Below are positions 1 to 6,962 of a stretch of DNA of 10,694 bases, one piece after another. Position numbers and translations under genes: made by a program. Below the pieces are notes generated by a model that was not told where the DNA came from, did no database searches, and worked only from the letters and a program-made list of their open reading frames with translations. Each line of letters opens with the position of its first letter. Position 1 is the first letter of the stretch. This DNA comes from Gammaproteobacteria bacterium (lineage in GTDB: Bacteria; Pseudomonadota; Gammaproteobacteria; Thiohalomonadales; Thiohalomonadaceae), in contig JAPHSO010000338.1 of assembly GCA_026193675.1 (NCBI GenBank), positions 1-10,694 on the forward strand. The letters are read 5' to 3'.

Positions 1-678
1 GATCCAGTTCTTCTGCATCGCCACCACCTTTTCAGGCCAGCCATCAAGCTTATCGAGATCATTGAGTAGCTCATCGGCGTAGTCGGTGATCTTCATGAAG
101 TACTGCGGGATCTCTTTACGTTCCACCACGGTGTCGCAACGCCAGCAGCAGCCGTCGATCACCTGCTCGTTGGCGAGAACCGTCATATCGTTGGGACACC
201 AGTTGACCGGTGCGGTCTGCTTGTAGACCAGCCCCTTCTCAAAAAGGCGGGTGAAGAGCCACTGCTCCCACTTGTAGTAGTCCGGGTGACAGGTGGCCAA
301 CTCCCGATCCCAGTCATAACCGAAACCGAGACGCTTGAGCTGATCGCGCATATAGTCGATGTTCTCGTAGGTCCACTTTGCAGGGGCGACATTATTTTTG
401 ATTGCCGCATTTTCAGCAGGCAGACCGAAGGCGTCCCAACCCATCGGCTGCAGCACATTTTTACCCAGCATGCGCTGGTAGCGGCTGATCACATCACCGA
501 TGGTGTAGTTGCGCACATGGCCCATATGCAGACGCCCCGAGGGATAGGGGAACATCGAGAGGCAGTAAAACTTCTCACGTTCAGCATCATCCACCGCGTT
601 AAATGATTGATTCTTATCCCAATATTCCTGAGCCTGCTGCTCAATTTGTGAGGGATTGTAATGTTCGTCCAGTGCCAT
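1..678 (-). CDS. leuS: Leucyl-tRNA synthetase, N-terminal part (cut by window edge)
   Basis: This class I aminoacyl-tRNA synthetase charges tRNA-Leu with leucine in the cytoplasm. Reading from ATG at 678 gives an open frame of 226 residues to the window edge, about a quarter of the usual ~860. The start MALDEHYNPSQIEQQAQ is typical of bacterial LeuRS. The HIGH-type ATP-binding motif appears as HMGH (residues 51-54), preceded by FPYPSGRL. Then follow the GWDAFGLPAENAA segment of the Rossmann fold and a zinc-binding insertion beginning WCPNDMTVLANEQ, with further cysteines at CCWRC. The KMSKS loop and most of the editing domain lie outside the window. An AAGG ribosome binding site (686-689) sits 7 nt before the ATG. 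The gene is divergent from a YbeL-like gene, as in E. coli. Identification is secure. Confidence 0.97.
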   Translation of the reverse strand, partial: MALDEHYNPSQIEQQAQEYWDKNQSFNAVDDAEREKFYCLSMFPYPSGRLHMGHVRNYTIGDVISRYQRMLGKNVLQPMGWDAFGLPAENAAIKNNVAPAKWTYENIDYMRDQLKRLGFGYDWDRELATCHPDYYKWEQWLFTRLFEKGLVYKQTAPVNWCPNDMTVLANEQVIDGCCWRCDTVVERKEIPQYFMKITDYADELLNDLDKLDGWPEKVVAMQKNWI

Positions 679-834
679 GAAGCTGCCTTAAATTCTGTAT
701 ATAAAGTGATAGGTAATATGCTGGGGAAGGATACCGTAGACACCCGAGTTTTTATAGTAGCTGACCACTTGGAAAAGAGTTCGATATGGGCCACACTGAG
801 TGTATGAACAGGATAAGAATTTGGGAGAAAAATG
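679..834. promoter_or_regulatory. Divergent intergenic region between leuS and the zinc-ribbon gene
   Basis: These about 155 bases must hold the promoters for both divergent genes. AT-rich stretches such as the TATATA around 698-703 are candidate -10 elements, but I found no convincing -35/-10 pair on either strand. The two ribosome binding sites are clear: AAGG at 686-689 on the minus strand for leuS, and GGGAG at 823-827 on the plus strand for the zinc-ribbon gene. No leader peptide or attenuator is apparent. Confidence 0.4.
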
Positions 835-1320
835 ATGACCGATTCAAACAGCAGCAACCGCCTCGCATCCGGCTACCAGAAGCTGATGGAGTTCCTTCAC
901 GAAAAGCCCCAAATCGATCACGCATTGGAGCGTCTCTCTGAGTGGGAGGAGCTGACCCGTGAAGAGGTAGACAAAATTGGTGATTATCTGAAACGTGATC
1001 TGCGGGATGCAGCCCACTTCATTAATGATAATGGCAAGGAGCTCAAAGACTGGCTCAAGTTTGATCTGGATCTGGTTGAGGGGGCCATCGGTGACACCTT
1101 CTCTACAATGGTCGATGAGACCCGCCTAACACTCGACAAGATTGAACATGAGGCATCTCGCGTTGGTGAGTGGCATACCGGCGAGATTGTCGGTATCGGC
1201 ACCTTTGAGTGCAAGAGCTGTGGCGAACTGCTCCATTTCCATAAACCTGGGCATATGCCTCCCTGTCCCAAGTGTCGGGGCACTAAATATCGTCGTATTA
1301 CGACTCAAGATAGCGAATAA
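835..1320 (+). CDS. Zinc-ribbon protein of the DUF1451 / YbeL family
   Basis: A soluble protein of about 161 residues whose function is not established. The first two thirds are charged and probably helical, consistent with a coiled or helical-bundle region. The C-terminus carries a four-cysteine zinc ribbon: CKSC, then about 14 residues later CPKC (C127, C130, C145, C148 counted from the upstream ATG), preceded by GEWHTGEIVGIGTFEC. This layout, with the H-x-GE-V-G-G lead-in to the ribbon, matches E. coli YbeL, and its position beside leuS is the same as in E. coli. Two consecutive ATG codons lie at 832 and 835. GGGAG (823-827) is 4 nt from the first and 7 nt from the second, so I chose 835. 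There is no signal peptide or membrane segment. The next gene starts 70 nt downstream on the same strand. Confidence 0.85.
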   Translation: MTDSNSSNRLASGYQKLMEFLHEKPQIDHALERLSEWEELTREEVDKIGDYLKRDLRDAAHFINDNGKELKDWLKFDLDLVEGAIGDTFSTMVDETRLTLDKIEHEASRVGEWHTGEIVGIGTFECKSCGELLHFHKPGHMPPCPKCRGTKYRRITTQDSE

Positions 1321-1332
1321 ATTAGTCTGGCA

Positions 1333-1383
1333 TCGTCAACCAAATTCAAAATCATTTAGAATGTTGCGATATTGAATTTGGAG
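1333..1383 (+). promoter_or_regulatory. Possible promoter with inverted repeat bracketing the -10 and touching the RBS
   Basis: A perfect 10-bp inverted repeat, CCAAATTCAA (1340-1349) and TTGAATTTGG (1372-1381), is separated by 22 nt. Inside the spacer is TAGAAT (1357-1362), five of six matches to a -10 box, with TCGTCA (1333-1338) 18 nt upstream as a weak -35. The right arm shares its last two G residues with the GGAG Shine-Dalgarno (1380-1383) of the following gene. It could therefore act as a DNA operator around the promoter or, if transcription starts upstream, as an RNA hairpin that hides the ribosome binding site. The repeat is seen directly; its role is inference. Confidence 0.4.
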
Positions 1384-1390
1384 TAAATAG

Positions 1391-1993
1391 ATGTCCCAAC
1401 AGAAGTTTGATTTGGCTGTGTCCCTCATGGATGCAGCCAACAGAGAAGATCCCAACATTGAAATAGCCGATGGTGAGGAGTGGCCCAAAGAGCTGCTCTA
1501 TTCGCACCGTATGTCGGATATGCTTGAGCGTTACAAACCTGCGGCCGACGACGTGATAAAGCTGGCCATTCGTGGTCAACATATCCAGCGCTGGAAATCA
1601 CCGCGTAGCGCCTACCCGATGAATCGACAGGGCTACCATCAATGGCGCACCAATCTCTATCAGTTCCATGCTGACGGTGTCGCTGAGCTGATGGCTCAGG
1701 CCGGTTTTGACCAAGAGGCTTTAGAACGTGCTAAAAAGGCGGTTGGTAAACGTGCCCTTAAGGCAAATGAAGATACCCAGCTTCTAGAGGATGTGGCAGG
1801 CATGGTCTTTATCGAACATTACATGTTGGCGTTCGCAGAGAAGCACCCTGAGTACGATGAGCAGAAGTGGGTCGATATCATCCGTAAAACCTGGAATAAA
1901 CTCTCAGCAGATGCCCATCAGTTTGCGTTGGCCGGGAAAATCACCCTGCCTGAGCCGCTCATCCCTCTCATTCAAAAATCTATAGCCGAATAG
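1391..1993 (+). CDS. DUF4202 family protein, function unknown
   Basis: A soluble protein of 200 residues that I recognise as the DUF4202 family; its biochemical role is not known to me. Conserved-looking blocks are YSHRMSDMLERYKP (37-50), AIRGQHIQRWKSPRSAYP (59-76), RTNLYQFHADG (86-96), EDVAGMVFIEHY (133-144) and a late KTWNKLSADAH (166-176). The spaced histidines (H39, H64) and the E-D pair at 133-134 in a mostly helical protein resemble a metal-dependent HD-like hydrolase, but this is inference. The ATG at 1391 follows GGAG (1380-1383) with 7 nt spacing. There is no signal peptide or transmembrane segment. It is co-directional with the zinc-ribbon gene but separated by 70 nt holding its own possible promoter and inverted repeat, so it may be regulated independently. 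Confidence 0.8.
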   Translation: MSQQKFDLAVSLMDAANREDPNIEIADGEEWPKELLYSHRMSDMLERYKPAADDVIKLAIRGQHIQRWKSPRSAYPMNRQGYHQWRTNLYQFHADGVAELMAQAGFDQEALERAKKAVGKRALKANEDTQLLEDVAGMVFIEHYMLAFAEKHPEYDEQKWVDIIRKTWNKLSADAHQFALAGKITLPEPLIPLIQKSIAE

Positions 1994-2009
1994 TCTGCCA
2001 ACCTCGATC

Positions 2010-2049
2010 GGGAAGGCTCATCAATGTTGGTGAGCTCTCCTGCTCTTTA
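2010..2049 (+). terminator. Possible rho-independent terminator after the DUF4202 gene
   Basis: An 8-bp stem, 2016-2023 paired with 2028-2035 (one G-U), closes a four-base loop. It extends outward through an A/C mismatch to GGA/TCC-type pairs at 2011-2013 and 2038-2040. It is followed by a T-rich but interrupted run (CTTTAATGGTTTGGTTTG). It lies between two convergent genes, where a terminator is expected. The imperfect U tract lowers confidence, and no T run is visible for the opposite strand. Confidence 0.4.
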
Positions 2050-2077
2050 ATGGTTTGGTTTGTTACCGATTGAGTCA

Positions 2078-3322
2078 TTAAATATTGATAAACTGCCTGC
2101 GCGCATCCAGCACCTTGGTGAGATAACGACGGGTTTCATCTCGTGGATGTTCGTCTCTCAATTTACGATAGACCTCTGCTGCCGACAGTTGGTTAATAAT
2201 ATCTGCCGCCCGGCTACGATCCTTTGAGAAAGTCTTGAAGACATTACCCGCTCCACCGTTATAGGCCGATATCGTTGCATATTCACGCTTAACCGGATCT
2301 TTTATCTTTGCCAGATAGCGGCTATCGACGATGTGCAGATAGGCGGTGCCCAGCTCAATGTTCTGACTACTGTTAAAAAGATACTCTTTACTGGGTGTGT
2401 GTTTATAACCCTTCACATATTCAAAGGCATCAATACCGGCAGTTGTTGGAACAATTTGCATCAACCCATAGGCGGGGGCGCTACTTACGGCAAATGGATT
2501 AAATGCACTTTCGGTCTTCATCACCGCATAGATCAGACTTTTGCTCACCCCATAACGTTTCGAGTATTGATCAACCTGTGATTTGTAGTTTTGTGCCTGA
2601 CGGTTCTGATAATCACTCACCATCTTGAACTGCACAAAATGGACCTGCTCACTCCCCTTCTGAGTTTGAGTCGTTCTGGTTTTATAACGGTTTTTTATCA
2701 GATATTGGGCATAGCTTTCCGCTATTACAGGCTCATCTACCGAACGTCCCTTTTGATCTTCAACCAGGCCATGAAGGTAGGGCCTGCCGGTCAGCTTGAT
2801 TGTTTTTGCCGAATAGAGATCTACTGCACGAGGATCGTCAGGTGTTAACAGTGTGGAGACGATAGCTCGTTGCAGGCTCTGAATACTCTGCTGCTGATCG
2901 AGCGTCTCAACGGTAATCAGACCTTTATCAAAATGGACGATTGCCCTGCTTTTATAGTTTTCGGTGTATTTAACATAGCGCTTATTGGATGGCGCAATCG
3001 CCTCACGCTTTCCCCAAACAATTCCCGCTTCGGCCAATAAATTGGTTAGCAATTTATTGGCAATAGATCTTGTGAAAACTTTTGCCTTATCGCCAATAAA
3101 CGCATTGGGATCATCCGCTTTTGCCAGAGCCAGCATCTCATTAAAACTTTGACTTCCCACCTTTTTCTTCACACTGCTTTCAGCACTGCTCTTGGCAATC
3201 GACCTAAAAGTGCTCTTCGGATTTTTTGATGTTGCCAGGGTGATGGCATCATTTACCGAACAGCCGACAACCCCGGTGATCACCGTAATAATTAACAAAT
3301 TTTTAAAGGCCGTTCTCCTCAT
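2078..3322 (-). CDS. mltC: Membrane-bound lytic murein transglycosylase C (lipoprotein)
   Basis: Cleaves the MurNAc-GlcNAc bond of peptidoglycan to leave 1,6-anhydromuropeptides, acting from the periplasmic face of the outer membrane. Starting at ATG 3322 the protein has 414 residues with a lipoprotein signal: MRRTAFKNLL, a hydrophobic core, then lipobox VVGC with the modified Cys at 21. Serine at +2 favours outer-membrane sorting. Residues about 105-230 carry the MltC-specific N-domain (WGKREAIAPSNKRYVKYT, HFDKGLITVET, TLLTPDDPRAVDLYS). The SLT domain follows, with catalytic Glu271 in MKTESAFNP, the AYGLMQIVPTTAG block (284-296) and AYNGGAG (353-359). An upstream in-frame ATG at 3364 lies inside pepN and would spoil the signal peptide, so I rejected it. 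The gene starts 10 nt after the pepN stop, whose GGAGGGG end may serve as a distant ribosome binding site. An unusual perfect hairpin lies inside at 3033-3061. Confidence 0.95.
   Translation of the reverse strand: MRRTAFKNLLIITVITGVVGCSVNDAITLATSKNPKSTFRSIAKSSAESSVKKKVGSQSFNEMLALAKADDPNAFIGDKAKVFTRSIANKLLTNLLAEAGIVWGKREAIAPSNKRYVKYTENYKSRAIVHFDKGLITVETLDQQQSIQSLQRAIVSTLLTPDDPRAVDLYSAKTIKLTGRPYLHGLVEDQKGRSVDEPVIAESYAQYLIKNRYKTRTTQTQKGSEQVHFVQFKMVSDYQNRQAQNYKSQVDQYSKRYGVSKSLIYAVMKTESAFNPFAVSSAPAYGLMQIVPTTAGIDAFEYVKGYKHTPSKEYLFNSSQNIELGTAYLHIVDSRYLAKIKDPVKREYATISAYNGGAGNVFKTFSKDRSRAADIINQLSAAEVYRKLRDEHPRDETRRYLTKVLDARRQFINI
3033..3061. repeat. Perfect 12-bp inverted repeat inside mltC
   Basis: GCCAATAAATTG (3033-3044) and its exact reverse complement (3050-3061) are separated by the five bases GTTAG. 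A third copy of the core GCCAATAAA lies at 3092-3100. The region encodes the NKLLTNLLAEAG part of MltC's N-domain. A perfect stem of this length in coding sequence is uncommon, and it would form a stable hairpin in the mRNA. Function is unknown. Confidence 0.8.
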
Positions 3323-3332
3323 ATCAAAAAGA

Positions 3333-5951
3333 TTACCCCTCCAGACTTTTGCTAACGATCTCATAGAGGTCTCGCGACAGTTGAACCTGCATCATTTTAA
3401 CCAGCTCTGCCCGCATCATCTCTCGACGGCTAGCATCATACTGTTTCCACTGCGTCAGTGGGCGCACCATACGTGATGCCACCTGTGGATTCAGTTTATC
3501 CAGCTCCATGATGGTCTTGCTAAGGAAGCGGTAACCTGCACCATCCGTCTGATGGAAAGCGACAGGATTGCGCATGGCAAAACTGGCAATCAGACTGCGA
3601 ACCCGATTGGGATTGTTCAGGGTAAAGTCACTGCTCTCACGTAGTTTTATAATCTCATCCAGTGCGCCTTCATGGGGAGCGGTGGCCTGAATCGCAAACC
3701 ATTTGTCGAGAACCAAAGGATCATCGCTCCAGCGATCATAGAAGTGCTGCAGCACCTCCTCTCGATAACGGTTGTCCTGATGAACCAGATGGCTAAAGGC
3801 AGACATCGAGTCGGTCATATTGTTGGCGCTTTGGTATTGCTGCCAACAGAGTTCGATCCACTCATCACCATCCAGACGAGTCAGTAGGGCTAGGGCACGA
3901 TTTTTTAATCTACGTTTAGCAACTGATGCCGTGTCAAATGAGTAGTCTCCACCATCTACATTCTTCTGGTAAATATCGAGAATCTGTTCCCGATTTTTTA
4001 CAACAAGCTCCTGCTCAAAGGTGCGGATGCTCTCGTGTAATTTAAGGGGATCGACCTCATTAATCTGCTCGATGAGATAGAGAATATCTGGCAGGTTTAG
4101 CGCCTCGGCCTTAAGTGCTGAATCAATATCATTGTCCGCAATAATCTTCTGATAGGCCTCTGCAAAATCACCACTCACACGATCAGGACGACCATGATAT
4201 CGATCCAGCAGAATCTTCTCAGCCAGTTTCTGTCCCGCATCCCAACGGTTAAAGCTATCGCTATCGTAGGCCATTAGATGAGCCAGCTCCTTAGAGGTCA
4301 GATCACTCTCTAGCAACACCGGTGCTGAGAAATTCTGGAGTAGTGATGGCACACATCCATCAGCAACATCATAGAGTTCTATGATCTGTTTAAACTGATC
4401 AGCAATGATTAGTCGTGACTGAGCTCCCTCATCATCTTTCGCCGTTTTCACGGCGACCGAGCGTCCCTCACTATCAAGTAGAGCTAGCTTGATAGGAATC
4501 GGTTGAGAGCTCTTTTCAGAGGCCGGCTGCTGAGGTGAATCAACCAGTTGTTGGCTAATAGTCAGTGTTAATTTCCTTGCGCTCTTATCGTAGTCACGCT
4601 TTACAGAAATATGCGGTGTACCGGCTTGACGATACCAGACCATAAACCAGCTCAAATCTGTATTGTTAGCATCCGCCAGGGCCTGCACCCAGTCATCACA
4701 GGTGACCGCCTGACCATCGTGACGTTCAAAATAGAGATCTGAACCCTTGCGGAATCCCTCAGCACCCAGGATGGTATGCAACATGCGGATCAGCTCTGCC
4801 CCCTTCTCATAGACGGTCAGCGTGTAGAAGTTATTGATCTCCACAAATGATTCAGGACGCACCGGATGGGCCATCGGACCTGCATCCTCAGCAAATTGAT
4901 AGGTGCGCAACATGCGCACATCATCAATCCTTTTAACCGCGACGGAGTTCATGTCGCCACTGAACTGTTGATCTCGGAATACGGTCAATCCCTCTTTGAG
5001 ACTCAGCTGAAACCAGTCACGACAGGTGACACGATTGCCCGACCAGTTATGGAAATATTCATGGGCAATCACCCCCTCAATTCCCTCAAAGTCAACATCT
5101 GTCGCCGTCTCTGGTTTGGCCAGCACATATTTGGAGTTGAAGACATTGAGCCCTTTATTCTCCATCGCCCCCATATTGAAGTCATTCACTGCCACAATCA
5201 TATAGCGGTCGAGATCATACTCACGTCCGTAGACCTCTTCATCCCACTTCATCGCATTGATGAGTGACTGCATCGCATGCTCGCATTTATCTTCGTTACC
5301 CTTTTCGACATAGATCTCAAGATCAACCTTACGTCCACTCATGGTGGTAAATTGATCCGCAACCCTAATAAGTTCTCCTGCAACTAAGGCAAACAGGTAT
5401 GAGGGTTTAGGATGGGGATCATGCCAGCGAGCCATACTGCGTCCATCATTCAGCATCCCTGTCTCTATGCAGTTACCGTTAGATAGAAGTACCGGATACT
5501 CTTTAGCTGCAATAATCGTAGTGGTAAAGATCGCCATGTTATCTGGACGGTCGATATAGTAGGTGATCTTTCTGAAACCCTCCGCCTCACATTGGGTACA
5601 GAAATTATTGCTCGAAATATAGAGCCCCTCAAGCGCACTATTCTGATCCGGTGCGATGGTCACCTCGGTCATCAATGTAAATTCAGCGGCTGTTTTGCTG
5701 ATGGTGATCCCACTCTCATCGAGCAGGTAATCTGCTGCTGTCAGACTCTGACCATCAACTGCAATTGACTCTAACTTGAGATTCTCTCCAACCAGTCGCA
5801 ACGGCTCTCCGTTGAAGTGGCGTGCACTGATCTTAAGCTCTGACCTGACTCGAGTAGCCGAAGGATCAAGTTCAAAGGTGAGCTCAACGGTCTCAATATT
5901 ATAGGGATGAGGTTGGTAGTCTTTAAGGTAGATCGTTTCTGGGGTAGTCAT
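3333..5951 (-). CDS. pepN: Aminopeptidase N, M1 family zinc metallopeptidase
   Basis: A cytoplasmic broad-specificity aminopeptidase that finishes protein breakdown by removing N-terminal residues from peptides. The length of 872 residues is close to the 870 of E. coli PepN. Counted from ATG 5951, the signature residues fall on the E. coli positions: GAMEN exopeptidase motif at 261-265, HEYFH zinc site with His297, Glu298 and His301, third ligand Glu320 (in LSLKEGLTV), and Tyr381 in TVYEKGAE. The C-terminal helical domain is complete to the TAA. An upstream in-frame TTG (5963) is possible but would shift this numbering, so ATG is preferred. I see no clear Shine-Dalgarno before the ATG, and the 38-nt gap after ampD is pyrimidine-rich on this strand. 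Translation may be weak or depend on the upstream gene. mltC follows after 10 nt. Confidence 0.97.
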   Translation of the reverse strand: MTTPETIYLKDYQPHPYNIETVELTFELDPSATRVRSELKISARHFNGEPLRLVGENLKLESIAVDGQSLTAADYLLDESGITISKTAAEFTLMTEVTIAPDQNSALEGLYISSNNFCTQCEAEGFRKITYYIDRPDNMAIFTTTIIAAKEYPVLLSNGNCIETGMLNDGRSMARWHDPHPKPSYLFALVAGELIRVADQFTTMSGRKVDLEIYVEKGNEDKCEHAMQSLINAMKWDEEVYGREYDLDRYMIVAVNDFNMGAMENKGLNVFNSKYVLAKPETATDVDFEGIEGVIAHEYFHNWSGNRVTCRDWFQLSLKEGLTVFRDQQFSGDMNSVAVKRIDDVRMLRTYQFAEDAGPMAHPVRPESFVEINNFYTLTVYEKGAELIRMLHTILGAEGFRKGSDLYFERHDGQAVTCDDWVQALADANNTDLSWFMVWYRQAGTPHISVKRDYDKSARKLTLTISQQLVDSPQQPASEKSSQPIPIKLALLDSEGRSVAVKTAKDDEGAQSRLIIADQFKQIIELYDVADGCVPSLLQNFSAPVLLESDLTSKELAHLMAYDSDSFNRWDAGQKLAEKILLDRYHGRPDRVSGDFAEAYQKIIADNDIDSALKAEALNLPDILYLIEQINEVDPLKLHESIRTFEQELVVKNREQILDIYQKNVDGGDYSFDTASVAKRRLKNRALALLTRLDGDEWIELCWQQYQSANNMTDSMSAFSHLVHQDNRYREEVLQHFYDRWSDDPLVLDKWFAIQATAPHEGALDEIIKLRESSDFTLNNPNRVRSLIASFAMRNPVAFHQTDGAGYRFLSKTIMELDKLNPQVASRMVRPLTQWKQYDASRREMMRAELVKMMQVQLSRDLYEIVSKSLEG

Positions 5952-5989
5952 ATGAATGAACAAATTCTAAAGGAGATTAATAAGATGGG

Positions 5990-6565
5990 TTAGCTAAGAT
6001 AGTTTCTCAATAGGGCCCAATCAAAATAGGGTCCTGGATCTGTTTTTCGTCCTGGAGCGATATCACTGTGGCCGACAATATGTTCAGCTTGAAGGTTGGT
6101 GTAGTGTGCAAGTAGAGATCTTAGAACTTTGAGCAGCATCTGATACTGGACAGGCTCAAAGGGATCGTCATCACTCCCCTCCAGCTCGATACCGATAGAA
6201 AAGTCATTACAACGTTCCCGCCCTTGATAGGATGAGACACCCGCATGCCATGCCCGCTTAAGTAGTGGCACAAACTGTATCAACTCTCCGCTGCGATTAA
6301 TGAGCAGATGGGCCGAGACTTTGAGATCACAGATTTCGGCAAAATAGGGGTGCTCTGTGGCAGGCAACTGATTACAAAAAAACTTCTCAATCCAATCAGC
6401 ACCATACTGCTGTGGTGGCAGACTGATGTTGTGTAGCACGATAAGGTCGAGTCCATCCTCTATCGAACCGACACAGCTACGCTCATCAAAGTTGGGAGAG
6501 GAGAGCTGGCGCGCTCCGGATACTACTCCCGCCTCATCAATATCAAACAGGCTATCCGATTTCAG
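5990..6565 (-). CDS. ampD: 1,6-anhydro-N-acetylmuramyl-L-alanine amidase, probable CTG start
   Basis: A cytoplasmic zinc amidase that removes the stem peptide from 1,6-anhydromuropeptides during murein recycling; its loss is known to induce AmpC beta-lactamase in enterobacteria. Visible motifs are VLHNISLPP, RAWHAGVSSYQGRERCNDFS, GIELEG and GHSDIAPGRKTDPGP. From the proposed start the zinc ligands are His45, His166 and Asp176, with Glu127 and Lys174 catalytic, a steady 11-12 offset from the enterobacterial His34, Glu116, His154, Lys162 and Asp164. The first GTG (6439) is only two residues before the first zinc ligand. The frame stays open upstream to TAA at 6569-6571 and encodes the family's N-terminus (IDEAGVVSGARQLSSPNFDER). 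It has no ATG, GTG or TTG there. CTG at 6565 lies 7 nt after AAGGGA (6573-6578), so I propose it, giving 191 residues. It overlaps the CBS gene by 14 nt. Confidence 0.93.
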   Translation of the reverse strand: MKSDSLFDIDEAGVVSGARQLSSPNFDERSCVGSIEDGLDLIVLHNISLPPQQYGADWIEKFFCNQLPATEHPYFAEICDLKVSAHLLINRSGELIQFVPLLKRAWHAGVSSYQGRERCNDFSIGIELEGSDDDPFEPVQYQMLLKVLRSLLAHYTNLQAEHIVGHSDIAPGRKTDPGPYFDWALLRNYLS

Positions 6566-6962
6566 TGGTTAGTCCCTTCAGAACCATATCGGTATGACTC
6601 ACCACACCCACGATATTATGTTGAGCATCGAGTACCGGTGCACGAGAGAGTCCAAAACGATCAAACAGGCGAGCGCAGTAGCGAATATCCATCTCTGGAT
6701 GCACGGTCATTACCGGTTTCGACATAATTTCGTAAACGTTGGTTCGCTCTGGCGATTTATCCACCGCTAGAACCTTCTTAGAGATATCTGAGATCAGTAA
6801 CATCCCATACTCATCATTTTCATTGCGTTTGTTGATGATCAACGTCTTGGTCTCAACATGCTGCATCTCTTTAAGGGCGTCGGCAACTGTAGTCATACCA
6901 TCGATCATGTCGACATTGCTCTTCATGACATCGCCTACTCGCACAAGTTTTCTATCACTCAT
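6552..6962 (-). CDS. Two-CBS-domain protein
   Basis: A stand-alone pair of CBS domains in 136 residues, with nothing else fused. CBS1 covers about 12-70 (DVMKSNVDMIDGMTTVADAL, then YGMLLISDISKKVLA). CBS2 covers about 78-130 (EIMSKPVMTVHPEMDIRYCA, then SRAPVLDAQHNIVGVVSHTD). The G-V-V-S-H-T-D end of CBS2 matches the usual ribose-phosphate-contacting motif, and CBS1 has LISD at the matching place. CBS pairs commonly bind adenine nucleotides or S-adenosylmethionine and regulate transporters, channels and enzymes. The start ATG overlaps the PII-like stop (ATGA) and has a strong GGAGG (6970-6974) 7 nt upstream. The gene is translationally linked to a PII-like protein and two DUF1538 membrane proteins, so it is probably a regulatory subunit for them. 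The ligand cannot be told from sequence. Confidence 0.9.
   Translation of the reverse strand: MSDRKLVRVGDVMKSNVDMIDGMTTVADALKEMQHVETKTLIINKRNENDEYGMLLISDISKKVLAVDKSPERTNVYEIMSKPVMTVHPEMDIRYCARLFDRFGLSRAPVLDAQHNIVGVVSHTDMVLKGLTTEIG

Noticed and set aside
489..857. Open frame of 122 codons on the - strand across the leuS start
   Set aside because: It overlaps the leuS N-terminus in another frame and the start of the zinc-ribbon gene; the leuS frame has clear family motifs and this one has none.
3323..3364. Upstream ATG start for mltC at 3364
   Set aside because: It would overlap pepN and put 14 extra residues in front of a typical lipoprotein signal peptide.
4866..5267. Open frame of 133 codons on the + strand inside pepN
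   Set aside because: It is antisense to the zinc-site region of a well-conserved M1 peptidase, has no ribosome binding site and shows no recognisable family.
5952..5963. TTG start for pepN four codons upstream
   Set aside because: ATG 5951 gives exact agreement with E. coli PepN active-site numbering, and the TTG has no better ribosome binding site.
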